Source: Bin80 sp964503085
GTDB lineage: Bacteria; Bacteroidota; Rhodothermia; Rhodothermales; Bin80
Direction of reading: 5' to 3'
Assembly: GCA_964503085.1 (NCBI GenBank)
Contig: CAZCYQ010000036.1
Location: 1 to 35,437 of the forward strand
Length of the DNA: 35,437 nucleotides
Numbering within the stretch: the stretch's first letter is position 1; each line of letters starts with the position of its first letter. This document shows positions 8,600-16,151 of the stretch, in pieces. A model generated the notes under the pieces. The model was not told the origin of the DNA. It did no database searches and saw nothing but the letters and a program-made list of their open reading frames with translations. The position numbers and the translations under genes are program-made.

Positions 8600-10180
8600 A
8601 TGCCAGCTAAACGAGTACAGATGAGAAAGATCAAGCGTGTATTAGAACTTCATTATGTCGCCAGGCTGTCCAACCGGGCGATCGCCCGGAGTGTAGGGGT
8701 AAGTCGCGCTTCGGTGTCGCGACTTCTTGAACGGGCAGCGGTTGCGAAGCTGACTTGGCCTTTACCGGAGCAGATGACCGGTGCTGAGTTGGAAGCCATC
8801 CTCTACCCTACCGCCGCGCGGGATGCATCGCTCCGGCGTCCAGTGCCGAACTGGGCCGAGGTCCGTCAGGAGCTGGCCAAGCACCGGTCTCTGACCGTGC
8901 ATCAACTCTGGAAGGAGTACATTGCGGCGCATCCAACCGGCTACCAGTACAGCCGTTTTTGCGAGTTATATCGCACGTGGCGTTCGACACAGGTGGATCC
9001 GGTGATGCGCCTGACGCACAAGGCCGGGGAGCGATTGTTCGTGGATTACTCGGGTAAGATGCCCCGCATCGCGGACCCCTTCACCGGCGAAGTGCGCGAG
9101 CTTGACTTGTTTGTTGCCGCATTAGGCGCCGCTGTATATCTGTTTGCGGAAGCCACCGAGACGCAAAAGGTGGCGGATTTTTGCGGGTCCATTCGTCGGG
9201 CATTTGAGTTTTTAGAGGGCGTGCCCCGATTGATTGTACCGGACAATCTGAAGTCCGCAATCATCAAGTTCCGTACGGACGATACGCCGATTCTGAACGA
9301 ATCTTTCCGGGATTTGGCCGAGCATTACAAGGTGGGTGTGCTCCCTGCACGGCCCAGGAAACCCAGGGATAAAGCGAAGGCCGAAAGCAGTGTTGCCCTA
9401 CTACAGAGAAGTGTTATGGGGGCGCTACGAAACGTCGTCTTTCAGAGTCTTGCTGAACTCAATGCAGCGATCCTGGAACAGATCCGGGAGCTCAATCAAG
9501 CTCCGTTCCAGAAGTATGACACGACGCGCCAGCGCATGTTTGAAGCGTTGGATCGGCCGGTGCTGCGTCCATTACCCCGGGAGGCCTATGAATTTGCAAC
9601 GTGGGTCGACAAACGGAAGGTCCCCTTTACCTACCATATTCAAATTGAGCGGCACCATTACAGTGTCCCGTACCAGTACCTTGGCCGGCATGTACGTGCC
9701 CGGATTGGGGCGCAGGTTGTGGAGATTTTTGATGGCGAGACCCGAATTGCCGCACATCCACGAGGGCGGGCGCCCGAAAAGTATACCACGGACCGCGCGC
9801 ATATGCCAAAAAACCACCAGGCTTATGGAGCGTGGCCGCCGTCGCGATTTGTGAAGTGGGCGAAAAAGATCAGTCCGTATACCACCGCCCTTGTTGAAGA
9901 AAACTTTTCGCGGGCGCACGTTCCGGTGCAGGTCTATCGGCGCTGCATGGGAATTCTCAAACTGGGTGGTGAGTATGGTCATCCCGCACTGGAGCGGGCG
10001 AGTCAACTTGCATTGAGACGCGATCAACTGAGTACAGCTACGGTGAAGCAGCTGGTCAAACGAATCGCGGCCGAACACCACCAGGCACCCCCGCCCCCGA
10101 TTGAACATGAAAATATTCGGGGAGCGGACTACTATCTACCTAACGAAACAACCGAATGCTCTTACATCCAACCCTCTTGA
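8600..10180 (+). CDS. istA: IS21-family transposase IstA
   Basis: A 526-residue DDE transposase that cuts and joins the IS ends. The N-terminus is a helix-turn-helix (RKIKRVLELHYVARLSNRAIARSVGVSRASVSRLL). The catalytic core includes GERLFVDYSGK (first Asp, about residue 145), PRLIVPDNLKSA (second Asp) and KPRDKAKAESSVALLQR, which carries the final Glu. The C-terminal Mu-type beta-barrel includes YSVPYQYLGRHVRARI. I chose ATG at 8600, preceded by GAGGA at 8592-8596, over an upstream TTG at 8588. The 3' end overlaps istB by 25 bp, as usual in IS21, where the two proteins act together. Confidence 0.97.
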   Translation: MPAKRVQMRKIKRVLELHYVARLSNRAIARSVGVSRASVSRLLERAAVAKLTWPLPEQMTGAELEAILYPTAARDASLRRPVPNWAEVRQELAKHRSLTVHQLWKEYIAAHPTGYQYSRFCELYRTWRSTQVDPVMRLTHKAGERLFVDYSGKMPRIADPFTGEVRELDLFVAALGAAVYLFAEATETQKVADFCGSIRRAFEFLEGVPRLIVPDNLKSAIIKFRTDDTPILNESFRDLAEHYKVGVLPARPRKPRDKAKAESSVALLQRSVMGALRNVVFQSLAELNAAILEQIRELNQAPFQKYDTTRQRMFEALDRPVLRPLPREAYEFATWVDKRKVPFTYHIQIERHHYSVPYQYLGRHVRARIGAQVVEIFDGETRIAAHPRGRAPEKYTTDRAHMPKNHQAYGAWPPSRFVKWAKKISPYTTALVEENFSRAHVPVQVYRRCMGILKLGGEYGHPALERASQLALRRDQLSTATVKQLVKRIAAEHHQAPPPPIEHENIRGADYYLPNETTECSYIQPS

Positions 10181-10914
10181 AACTTGAACAGATGCGGCTT
10201 AGTGGCATGGCCGCAGCCCTGCGGGATCAGTTGAACACCCCGGACATCGACGCCATGCCCTTCCTGGACCGTCTTGGACTCATGGTAGAGCATGAAGCGG
10301 CGGTACGTGGAGATCGGCGACTGGCCCGGCGGTTGCACACCGCCAAACTGCGCCAGCAAGCTAGCATGGCGAATTTGGACTATGGCACGTCTCGGGGCCT
10401 GGACCAACGCCTGATGCTTCATCTGGCCAGTTGTCAGTGGATCCGCCGCCAGCAAAATGTCATCATCACTGGCCCCACCGGAGTCGGCAAAAGTTATGTC
10501 GCCTGTGCACTGGCACATAAGGCTTGCCTGGAAAACTTCAAAACCCGGTACTACCGCCTCTCCCGACTCCTGGAGGCCCTCCAAACAGCCCGGGAAGAGG
10601 GGACCTATCTCAAGGCATTGAAACAGCTTGTGCGCTTGGATGTACTGGTGCTGGATGATTGGGGACTCCATCGTATTGATCATCGACAGCAGCGTGACCT
10701 CATGGAACTACTCGATGATCGCTACACCGTTCGATCTACCATTGCCACGAGTCAGTATCCCTTGGGAAAATGGTATGAGACCATGGAAGATCCGACCTTG
10801 GCAGATGCCATCCTGGATCGACTCGTTAACAATGCACACAAAATTGAACTGACCGGAGAGTCCATGCGCAAAGTGCAGGGACAACAAGAATTAGAAAACG
10901 AATCTACAACCTAA
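10156..10914 (+). CDS. istB: IS21-family helper ATPase IstB
   Basis: A 252-residue AAA+ ATPase related to DnaA/DnaC that binds target DNA and activates IstA. The start MLLHPTLLKLEQMRLSGMAA is the family's typical N-terminus. Walker A GPTGVGKSY is at about 110-118 and Walker B LDVLVLDDWGLHRI near 160-173; the ATSQYP sensor region follows near 195-201. Length is normal and the frame is intact. It overlaps istA by 25 bp, suggesting coupled translation. Confidence 0.97.
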   Translation: MLLHPTLLKLEQMRLSGMAAALRDQLNTPDIDAMPFLDRLGLMVEHEAAVRGDRRLARRLHTAKLRQQASMANLDYGTSRGLDQRLMLHLASCQWIRRQQNVIITGPTGVGKSYVACALAHKACLENFKTRYYRLSRLLEALQTAREEGTYLKALKQLVRLDVLVLDDWGLHRIDHRQQRDLMELLDDRYTVRSTIATSQYPLGKWYETMEDPTLADAILDRLVNNAHKIELTGESMRKVQGQQELENESTT

Positions 10915-11030
10915 TGCAACCAGTCTTCTACACGCGCAGTGGCTCACTTCGATCGTATTGGTGGCTCACTTCAATCGTATTAGTGGCTCACTTCGCCCGG
11001 AATTGGTGGTCCACTTGGTCGGAATATGCA

Positions 11031-11039
11031 ATTCAGGGA
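11031..11039 (+). repeat. IS21 target-site duplication, right copy
   Basis: ATTCAGGGA, identical to 8357-8365, follows directly after the CA right terminus of the IS21 element. Confidence 0.8.
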
Positions 11040-11168
11040 TCTCTAATCCAGTACTTTAAAGCAATTTGTCACTAAGCTCAATAGCAAGGACTCTCCGAAC
11101 CTCGCAAACAATAGTCCCCGTTTATAGGCACTATTCCAGATTATTCGTTGCTCTTCATCGGGGGATGT

Positions 11169-11192
11169 ATCAATTTTAGTGGGGGCATCCCC
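11169..11192 (+). repeat. 24-bp repeat, copy 2 (partner at 8124-8147)
   Basis: It matches 8124-8147 at 21 of 24 positions. Its last seven bases also pair with GGGGATG at 11161-11167 to form a 7-bp inverted repeat with an 18-nt spacer. It ends 22 bp before the first core of the 23-bp-period array, so the two may be parts of one element end. Confidence 0.55.
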
Positions 11193-11213
11193 TAATCAAC
11201 ATACTTATCGGCT

Positions 11214-11358
11214 GAATGTCAGTTTTAATTCCGTCTTAATATCAGAACAAACCTCGAACGAGTGTTAGAATATGCCTTCTGAATGTCAGAAGCCACTCGC
11301 TTTGGATGTCAAACAAGATTTCGGCTGAATGTCAGTGAAGAGCCCGGCTGGATGTCAG
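11214..11358 (+). repeat. Array of about seven degenerate 23-bp-period repeats (core GRATGTCAG)
   Basis: Nine-base cores begin at 11214, 11237, 11260, 11281, 11304, 11327 and 11350, spaced 23, 23, 21, 23, 23 and 23 bp. The best copies read CGGCTGAATGTCAG (11209-11222 and 11322-11335) and CGGCTGGATGTCAG (11345-11358); the copies at 11237 and 11260 are degenerate (AATATCAG, GAGTGTTAG). The spacing equals that of the transposase-binding repeats in the adjacent IS21 ends, but the sequence differs. It is most likely the orphan end of another IS21-type element. An iteron array is the main alternative, but no replication gene is present. Confidence 0.6.
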
Positions 11359-11517
11359 AGAGGGGTAAGGATTTGTCGCAGAAAGCGAAAATATTTGTGC
11401 GCGCTTGACTAGCACATTGCCGCTTTGGCTGCGGCGGCCTTAATCGTCATTTTTTTGCCCTGACAAGAGAAAGCAAGTGGGTGACCTGCTGATCTGCTAT
11501 CATAGGCGGATTCGAAG

Positions 11518-11537
11518 TAAGTGGAAAACTCCACTTA
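11518..11537. repeat. 8-bp perfect inverted repeat
   Basis: TAAGTGGA, a four-base spacer AAAC, then TCCACTTA. There is no T-run after it, so it looks more like a protein-binding site or short hairpin than a terminator. Function unknown. Confidence 0.4.
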
Positions 11538-11804
11538 TTCGTTCCGCTAGCTAAGTAACTTCTCCCTGCGTCAAATTGCAGCGTCAACCGTAATAAGTCT
11601 TGTCGTTAGACAGGGACAAAAAAGCGGAAAATCAAAATCACGGTGTTAGATTCGCCCATGTCTGATCAATGACCTTCATTCAGCGAGCCGGTAGTGAATA
11701 AGACGGGCTTGGTTTTCGTGTTGCTGATTGAATTACATTGCTTCGTAATTACCCACACCTGAACTAGCTGTGAGCCTCCCGAAAAATGCCGCCCTCTGCT
11801 GACG

Positions 11805-12167
11805 CTATTCAACGATTTTCTCAATCACGGCACGCTCTGCGGCAGAGAGTGTTGACCACTGCGTCAGTACATCACTCCCCAACGTACAAGCATCGTTACC
11901 GTGCTTGACCCGTGGCTGCAGAAATGCAAAAAGGAGCGCACCCACCACCATCCCCCATAACATGGCACTCGCTTTTCTCCAAGGTTGCTGCTGCATATCC
12001 AGTAACAGACTTGTCTGGCGTACACAGGATTGGAGATCCTCCTGATTATCCTCCAATGCTCTAATGACCGGAGCCAGTTCCTCACGAATATGCGCCGCCG
12101 TAGCATTAGCTGTACGCTCCCGAAGGCCCAATGGTTTAGCGCCCGAGGTCTCCCCGCTGCTGCTCAT
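11805..12167 (-). CDS. Membrane-anchored coiled-coil protein beside the relaxase
   Basis: A 120-residue protein. Residues about 20-62 form an amphipathic, probably coiled-coil helix (TAAHIREELAPVIRALEDNQ and on), followed by one membrane segment at about 66-84 and a short C-terminal tail. The gene overlaps the relaxase gene by 32 bp in a different frame, so it is co-transcribed and probably translationally coupled. Small membrane-bound relaxosome helpers next to relaxase genes are common in mobilization regions (MobB/MbeB-like), which is the most likely role. I do not recognise a specific family. Confidence 0.65.
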   Translation of the reverse strand: MSSSGETSGAKPLGLRERTANATAAHIREELAPVIRALEDNQEDLQSCVRQTSLLLDMQQQPWRKASAMLWGMVVGALLFAFLQPRVKHGNDACTLGSDVLTQWSTLSAAERAVIEKIVE

Positions 12168-13134
12168 CGTTAGCCAAGGTTCTTAGCGAATTGTAGACCG
12201 CCCGGGTTAGCTTGGTCCTTAATCCGCCTATCTGGGCGTCCAGGCGAGTGAACTCCTTTACCAGCGCACGCTTATCCGAGGAGGTCAAATCCTTTGACAC
12301 GACCTGCCCAAGCCGCTGAATACTGTGGTCAAGAGAACATTTCTCCGCACTACTCCATGGTGCATTGAACCGTGCCTCCAGTTTGCGTAGGGACGCATCT
12401 CTGGCGACGCTGCTGCACTTTGCGTAGTCGTGACCGTCGGTTACCACTAGCCCTGAACCACGGGGCACGAGTTTCAATCCTTGCTCACCCAGCCGCGTAT
12501 GTAGGTCCAGCCAGCTCTGAGCCGCATCGAAATCTGCCTCCGCCGCATCACGAACAAGTAATTGAAACGGAATCTCTCCCCTTGACTGGGTAGTCTTGTG
12601 GGCCCGCTTCGAAAGGGATTCTCTACGGTCGGGCGCGCTTTGTCCGGGCAATTGATAGCAATGTCCTGGAGTTTCGCGAAAGTTCATTTCGCGCTCGGCC
12701 TTGCGCAGTGTCTCCTGAATATCACGGTAGAAGAACGTCTGCTTACGGCAGATGCGCGTTATCGGGTGCACACGATTCGCCATGGCATGGAGATGTGCAT
12801 AGTGTTCATCCCCATGCGCAACAAGCATTGCCTGATGCTCACTTAGTTTGAGCGATGCCAGTACACGGTCCGATACCTCGGTCATTTGAGCCCTGGACGG
12901 ATTATCCTCCGGTGCCCAGGAAATAGATAAGTGCAGGCATGGACGTCGGACACGCGCGTTACCCGCTGCAACCAGGGCCATCTCCCGTGCAGCAATGCCG
13001 AGACTGTCGTCAGACACAACGTTACGTGCTTCGATCCACGCAACGCGTACCCGATCTTCCCAATGAGACTTCGGAGTCTCCAAATAGTGGGCAACACTGT
13101 GAAAACAATGAACGAATCTACTTGCACAGATCAT
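12136..13134 (-). CDS. MOBP/VirD2-like relaxase
   Basis: A 332-residue relaxase, the enzyme that nicks one strand at oriT and stays covalently bound through a tyrosine during conjugation. Visible motifs: likely catalytic Tyr17 in VAHYLE, motif CLHLSISW at 66-73 with His68, and the metal-binding three-His motif HGDEHYAHLH at 107-116 (His107, His114, His116). The catalytic domain is followed by a basic region of about 150 residues. ATG at 13134 is preceded by GAGGG at suitable spacing. It sits between a ribbon-helix-helix gene and a membrane helper gene, a normal relaxosome arrangement. The family (MOBP rather than MOBV or MOBQ) is inferred from these motifs. Confidence 0.85.
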   Translation of the reverse strand: MICASRFVHCFHSVAHYLETPKSHWEDRVRVAWIEARNVVSDDSLGIAAREMALVAAGNARVRRPCLHLSISWAPEDNPSRAQMTEVSDRVLASLKLSEHQAMLVAHGDEHYAHLHAMANRVHPITRICRKQTFFYRDIQETLRKAEREMNFRETPGHCYQLPGQSAPDRRESLSKRAHKTTQSRGEIPFQLLVRDAAEADFDAAQSWLDLHTRLGEQGLKLVPRGSGLVVTDGHDYAKCSSVARDASLRKLEARFNAPWSSAEKCSLDHSIQRLGQVVSKDLTSSDKRALVKEFTRLDAQIGGLRTKLTRAVYNSLRTLANDEQQRGDLGR

Positions 13135-13181
13135 GGCGTACCCTCATAAAATGTTTGCATTCCAATAAAATCGAATACACA

Positions 13182-13463
13182 TTACCTGGAGATCGTCCGT
13201 GCGATCAAGAGCTCCAGCTGCTCCAGGATTTCCTGCAACTGCTGTTTCTCTGAACTCTCTGATTGCATTTTTCGAAGCTGGAGTGCAACGGCCACCCACT
13301 CGCGTGCAAGAATCTCTTCAATGCTTCGCTTAGGATTTATTGCTCCCTCCCGCAAAAATCCAGAAAAACTCATTCCCAGGGCTTTAGCTCTGCGCTCCAC
13401 CGCTTCTTTCTCATCTAGGGTCAGATATACTGCAACCCAGTATGAGCGCTTCCGCTTATCCAT
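13182..13463 (-). CDS. MobC/TraJ-like ribbon-helix-helix relaxosome protein
   Basis: About 93 residues from ATG at 13463, which is preceded by AGGTG. The N-terminus reads MDKRKRSYWVAVYLTLDEKE, then AVERRAKALGMSFSGFLREG: a beta strand plus two helices as in ribbon-helix-helix DNA-binding proteins of the MobC/TraJ type. The C-terminal half is helical and glutamine-rich. The longer frame from 13514 adds 17 residues that do not fit the fold. Such proteins bind oriT and recruit or stimulate the relaxase, whose gene starts 47 bp downstream. Confidence 0.75.
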   Translation of the reverse strand: MDKRKRSYWVAVYLTLDEKEAVERRAKALGMSFSGFLREGAINPKRSIEEILAREWVAVALQLRKMQSESSEKQQLQEILEQLELLIARTISR

Positions 13464-13740
13464 CACCTGATGCACCGCTCTGATGTCAAAGAATATTGCC
13501 GGATTGAAGCGCATGAACTGCTATATCCGGGCAAGTGCGGACGCCCCGTGTGCCCCGGTCCACAACTTCTGCTTCTTCGTGCTGCATCCGGGCAAGCATG
13601 GATGCTTCCCGAGACAGCTGCTCGGGACAATGAGGCTAACCGCTGCATCTGGACATACGCACGTACCGGCCTCCTCAATTGGAGCAGGCGAACTACACAA
13701 CCAAAAATCGTCAGGCTGTTAGAATCCATATGCTTGCTGG
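13464..13740. other. Candidate oriT region between relaxosome genes and virB8
   Basis: This 277-bp stretch has no supported gene. It contains an 11-bp perfect direct repeat ATCCGGGCAAG at 13525-13535 and 13586-13596. The second copy runs into a 6-bp inverted repeat AAGCAT-gg-ATGCTT (13594-13607). A repeat-plus-hairpin next to relaxosome genes is where an origin of transfer is expected, and YATCC resembles part of the IncP-type nic consensus, but the full consensus is not present. Confidence 0.35.
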
Positions 13741-14403
13741 TTACAGCGTACTGACCTGCGTTAGGGTGTAGTCCATAATGTAGATGCCCAATGGATTGCT
13801 GCTAAGCACCTCTTCCTCTTCGGCAGGCGCGACACGAACCTGAAAATGCCCTTCATAGGACGATATGCGGTCCTCATGCCCGATCCTGGTAAGCTCCCGC
13901 CAGGATACCCGATAGAGTATGCCCTCGCCGGGCACTTTCAGGACGCTGCTGATCTCCTCCACATAACGCGTATCGCCGCGCTGGAGCATGCGCTCCAGGT
14001 CTTCACGGTCGCGCTCAAGATCGGTTACGAGCGTCCTTGCTGCACGGCCATTTACATGTGTGCGTGCATCTTGCAACCGCACATTCAGCAGGCGAGCGTC
14101 GGTAGGTACTGTGCGCAGGTTGTGCACGAAGCGGCGCAAAACGGCGGTGATTGCCCGTTCGGGGACATCCCGCAACGAAAGACGCCCCGCCGCGCGCATC
14201 TCTCCCAATGCATCCAACTCCACTATATAAGGCACCACCTTGTGTTGAGAACCCAGATGTACATACCCCGCGGCCAGCACAAGATTCAATAACAGCGCAA
14301 TGAATGCGACGGATTGCCATGAACGCTTGCCTCTTGCAAGGTCACCAAAAAGCCGCTCGAAAGCGTACCGTCCATCCAGATAGGGATGTCCCTCCTTTGC
14401 CAT
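13741..14403 (-). CDS. virB8: VirB8/TrbF-family conjugation protein
   Basis: A 220-residue protein with a short cytoplasmic N-terminus containing the TrbF-type NPYL-like segment (GHPYLDGRYAFERLFGDLARG), one membrane segment at about 28-50, and a periplasmic VirB8 domain with VVPYIVELDALGEM and the late YRVSWRELTR..EGHFQV. VirB8 is an assembly factor for the inner-membrane complex. Its start overlaps the end of virB6 by one base. It is the last gene of the virB2-to-virB8 transcription block; virB9 and virB10 would normally follow but are 7.5 kb further on. Confidence 0.92.
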   Translation of the reverse strand: MAKEGHPYLDGRYAFERLFGDLARGKRSWQSVAFIALLLNLVLAAGYVHLGSQHKVVPYIVELDALGEMRAAGRLSLRDVPERAITAVLRRFVHNLRTVPTDARLLNVRLQDARTHVNGRAARTLVTDLERDREDLERMLQRGDTRYVEEISSVLKVPGEGILYRVSWRELTRIGHEDRISSYEGHFQVRVAPAEEEEVLSSNPLGIYIMDYTLTQVSTL

Positions 14404-15311
14404 TACAGCCGCTCCAGTGCTTTCTTGAAGTTTATGGTCAAGCCCCGGCTAAGCTGTGTTGCAATCCGGCCCGGCATGTATAATCCCAATCCCGCCAGCA
14501 GAATAGCTACCGCCGTAACTGACCATAAGAAGCCCAACCGTGAAGAGACCGCATCAGCCGCCCCGCCGGGATTGCCGGAAAAAAGCCGCCCAAAGGATTC
14601 CAGCCATAGATTATCATAGGATTGCAGCAGCGCAACCATATCGTCACCAATTGAGGCGGCGACGCTCGCAATCAGAATGATGAAAAACAACTTGACCCCG
14701 ACATAGACCACATACTTCAGGTATCCCTCACCTAGCGGTGCCGTCCCCCGAAAAGCCATGAATCCAACAAAAAAGAGGCCTCCCGTTACAACTACATAGC
14801 TCTCTATCATGGCAACAAGCAGATGGGCCGCGAGCGCCACAAAACATAAAAGCATAATGAGGGCGGGAATCACGGCAAGCGAGGTCACCATGTCAGAAAT
14901 CAACCCCACAGACCGCATCACCGTCAGCAACAAGCTCAGACCAATGTTCAGCAGATGGGTTGGTGACAGGTGTGTAACCCCGCTTCCGCCAATGTACACA
15001 GCCGTTTCTCCAAAGCCCTGGGCAATCATAGGCAGCCACCTGTGGTACGTGGAAATAAGCCCGAGAACAAACGCCAGCAGTCCGATCTTGAGTGCGAACT
15101 GGCTGATCAGATCTCCGCCCTGCTTATTGCGTCCAATCCAGACCATGTAGCCGGTCACGACAATCTCCAGGAGTGCAAGGCTGAGAAAGAGCGTCTGCGC
15201 CGCGTCCAGTGCGCGGGTAAGCCACGCCTCTGTTGTGAGTCGAAAGACCTCCTGTGCACAGTCGAAAAACATCGTGGGTGCACAGCCCTGTATGGCCTGT
15301 TGTGCCTGCAT
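14403..15311 (-). CDS. virB6: VirB6/TrbL-family polytopic conjugation protein
   Basis: About 302 residues from ATG at 15311; the frame extends 12 codons further to a TTG at 15347, so the start is not certain. There are five to seven hydrophobic segments (for example ALLEIVVTGYMVWI, IGLLAFVLGLIS, LIMLLCFVALAAHLLVAMIE and FIILIASVAASIG), and a TrbL-like sequence VTGGLFFVGFMAFRGTAPLGEGYLKYVV in different words along the membrane core. TrbL/VirB6 forms part of the inner-membrane translocation path. It lies directly upstream of virB8 and 92 bp downstream of virB5. Confidence 0.88.
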   Translation of the reverse strand: MQAQQAIQGCAPTMFFDCAQEVFRLTTEAWLTRALDAAQTLFLSLALLEIVVTGYMVWIGRNKQGGDLISQFALKIGLLAFVLGLISTYHRWLPMIAQGFGETAVYIGGSGVTHLSPTHLLNIGLSLLLTVMRSVGLISDMVTSLAVIPALIMLLCFVALAAHLLVAMIESYVVVTGGLFFVGFMAFRGTAPLGEGYLKYVVYVGVKLFFIILIASVAASIGDDMVALLQSYDNLWLESFGRLFSGNPGGAADAVSSRLGFLWSVTAVAILLAGLGLYMPGRIATQLSRGLTINFKKALERL

Positions 15312-15403
15312 GAATCGTGGGCTGCTCCCCCGGGGAACGCGGTGCAAAGACCACTCTGATTGGCGTCAGATCTATTGCACCGGTCCCTCCGGGGAATGAT
15401 CGT

Positions 15404-16147
15404 TTATGGATAGTTGGGCATTTTGAGAAAACGGTCAATCCTGTACTGCTTAGGATTGCCCAACCATTCAGTCCCTCCAACAAAAGCATCATAGCGCATG
15501 CGCTCCTGTGCTTTTTGACTGACAGCATCCGCGGCGCGGACTGCTTCCATATTCGTAAGTGTCATTAAAGCCTGGCGATTAAGTAACAGCTCCCGGGCAT
15601 GCACGATCTGAAGGTTGGCCTGCACATCGCGCATTTGCTGCGGCTCTTTACCACGCTGGATTTCGATCTTGAAATGCTCAAGCTCTTCGTGGGCCTGAGC
15701 CAAAGATGCACTGTGGGACTGCAGGGACGCCAAGGTGCCTTGCATTGTAGCCATAGTTTGTTCGTCGGCATCCCGCTGGGACTGCAGCGGGTTCGGCGAA
15801 TCCCGATACATCAGAAAGGCGTCTTCTAATGCTCCAGGATTACTCCAAGTAATGCTGCCTGGAATCTGGTGCGCGTGCTGGATACGATCAACCTGGGTGC
15901 CTAATGATCTGGACGGAATAATGCCCCGCTTCGCCAGTGCGCGCTCATACCTGCGCAGGTGGTGCTCTGCATTATGTCTGATTTCCTCTGCCAGAGCAAC
16001 CTCCTTCAATAACAGGTTTACCTGATTACGCAATTCAATCACGGTGGCAGCCGCCTGTGCCAAGCCGGCCACATCAACAACGGGGATCTGGGCGCGTGCT
16101 GTAGTTGCACTCGCGACGACCAAAAGAAATAGCAAGTATTTTTTCAT
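15404..16147 (-). CDS. virB5: VirB5/TrbJ-family conjugation protein
   Basis: About 247 residues. I chose ATG at 16147 because it gives a clean signal peptide, MKKYLLFLLVVASATTARA, cut before QIPVVD; it also lies 4 bp after the virB4 stop. The rest is largely helical: DVAGLAQAAATVIELRNQ near the N-terminus and long glutamine-rich helices later, as in TrbJ/VirB5, which is a minor pilus or adhesin component in the periplasm. Position between virB4 (trbE) and virB6 (trbL) matches the standard trb order E-J-L-F. Confidence 0.87.
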   Translation of the reverse strand: MKKYLLFLLVVASATTARAQIPVVDVAGLAQAAATVIELRNQVNLLLKEVALAEEIRHNAEHHLRRYERALAKRGIIPSRSLGTQVDRIQHAHQIPGSITWSNPGALEDAFLMYRDSPNPLQSQRDADEQTMATMQGTLASLQSHSASLAQAHEELEHFKIEIQRGKEPQQMRDVQANLQIVHARELLLNRQALMTLTNMEAVRAADAVSQKAQERMRYDAFVGGTEWLGNPKQYRIDRFLKMPNYP

Positions 16148-16151
16148 CAGT

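Larger units (their letters stand above)
8366..11030 (+). mobile_element. Complete IS21-family insertion sequence, 2665 bp
   Basis: The element starts TG and ends CA. The ends TGAGTATTCCGAACGAAGTG (8366) and, reversed, TGCATATTCCGACCAAGTG (11030) are imperfect inverted repeats. Inside the left end are five copies of GAAGTGRGCCAC at 8380, 8403, 8425, 8447 and 8469. Inside the right end four inverted copies start at 10939, 10961, 10983 and 11006. All are 22-23 bp apart, the multiple transposase-binding sites typical of IS21 ends. It carries only istA and istB, both intact, and is flanked by a 9-bp direct repeat. The insertion looks recent. It lies between the relaxase gene block and the AAA ATPase gene and breaks no recognisable gene. 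Confidence 0.95.
11040..11804. other. 765-bp non-coding region right of the IS, rich in repeats
   Basis: No gene could be supported on either strand. The region holds the second copy of the 24-bp repeat (11169-11192), which overlaps a GGGGATG/CATCCCC inverted repeat (11161-11167 and 11186-11192), the 23-bp-period array at 11214-11358, and a short perfect inverted repeat at 11518-11537. It lies downstream of the relaxase genes and upstream of the AAA ATPase as the site was before the IS inserted. Confidence 0.5.

Noticed and set aside
9572..10683. Long minus-strand frames inside istA and istB
   Set aside because: Shadows of the IS21 genes; no independent support.
11214..11358. CRISPR array
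   Set aside because: Repeats are too short and degenerate, with about 23-bp period leaving no true spacers, and no cas genes are present.
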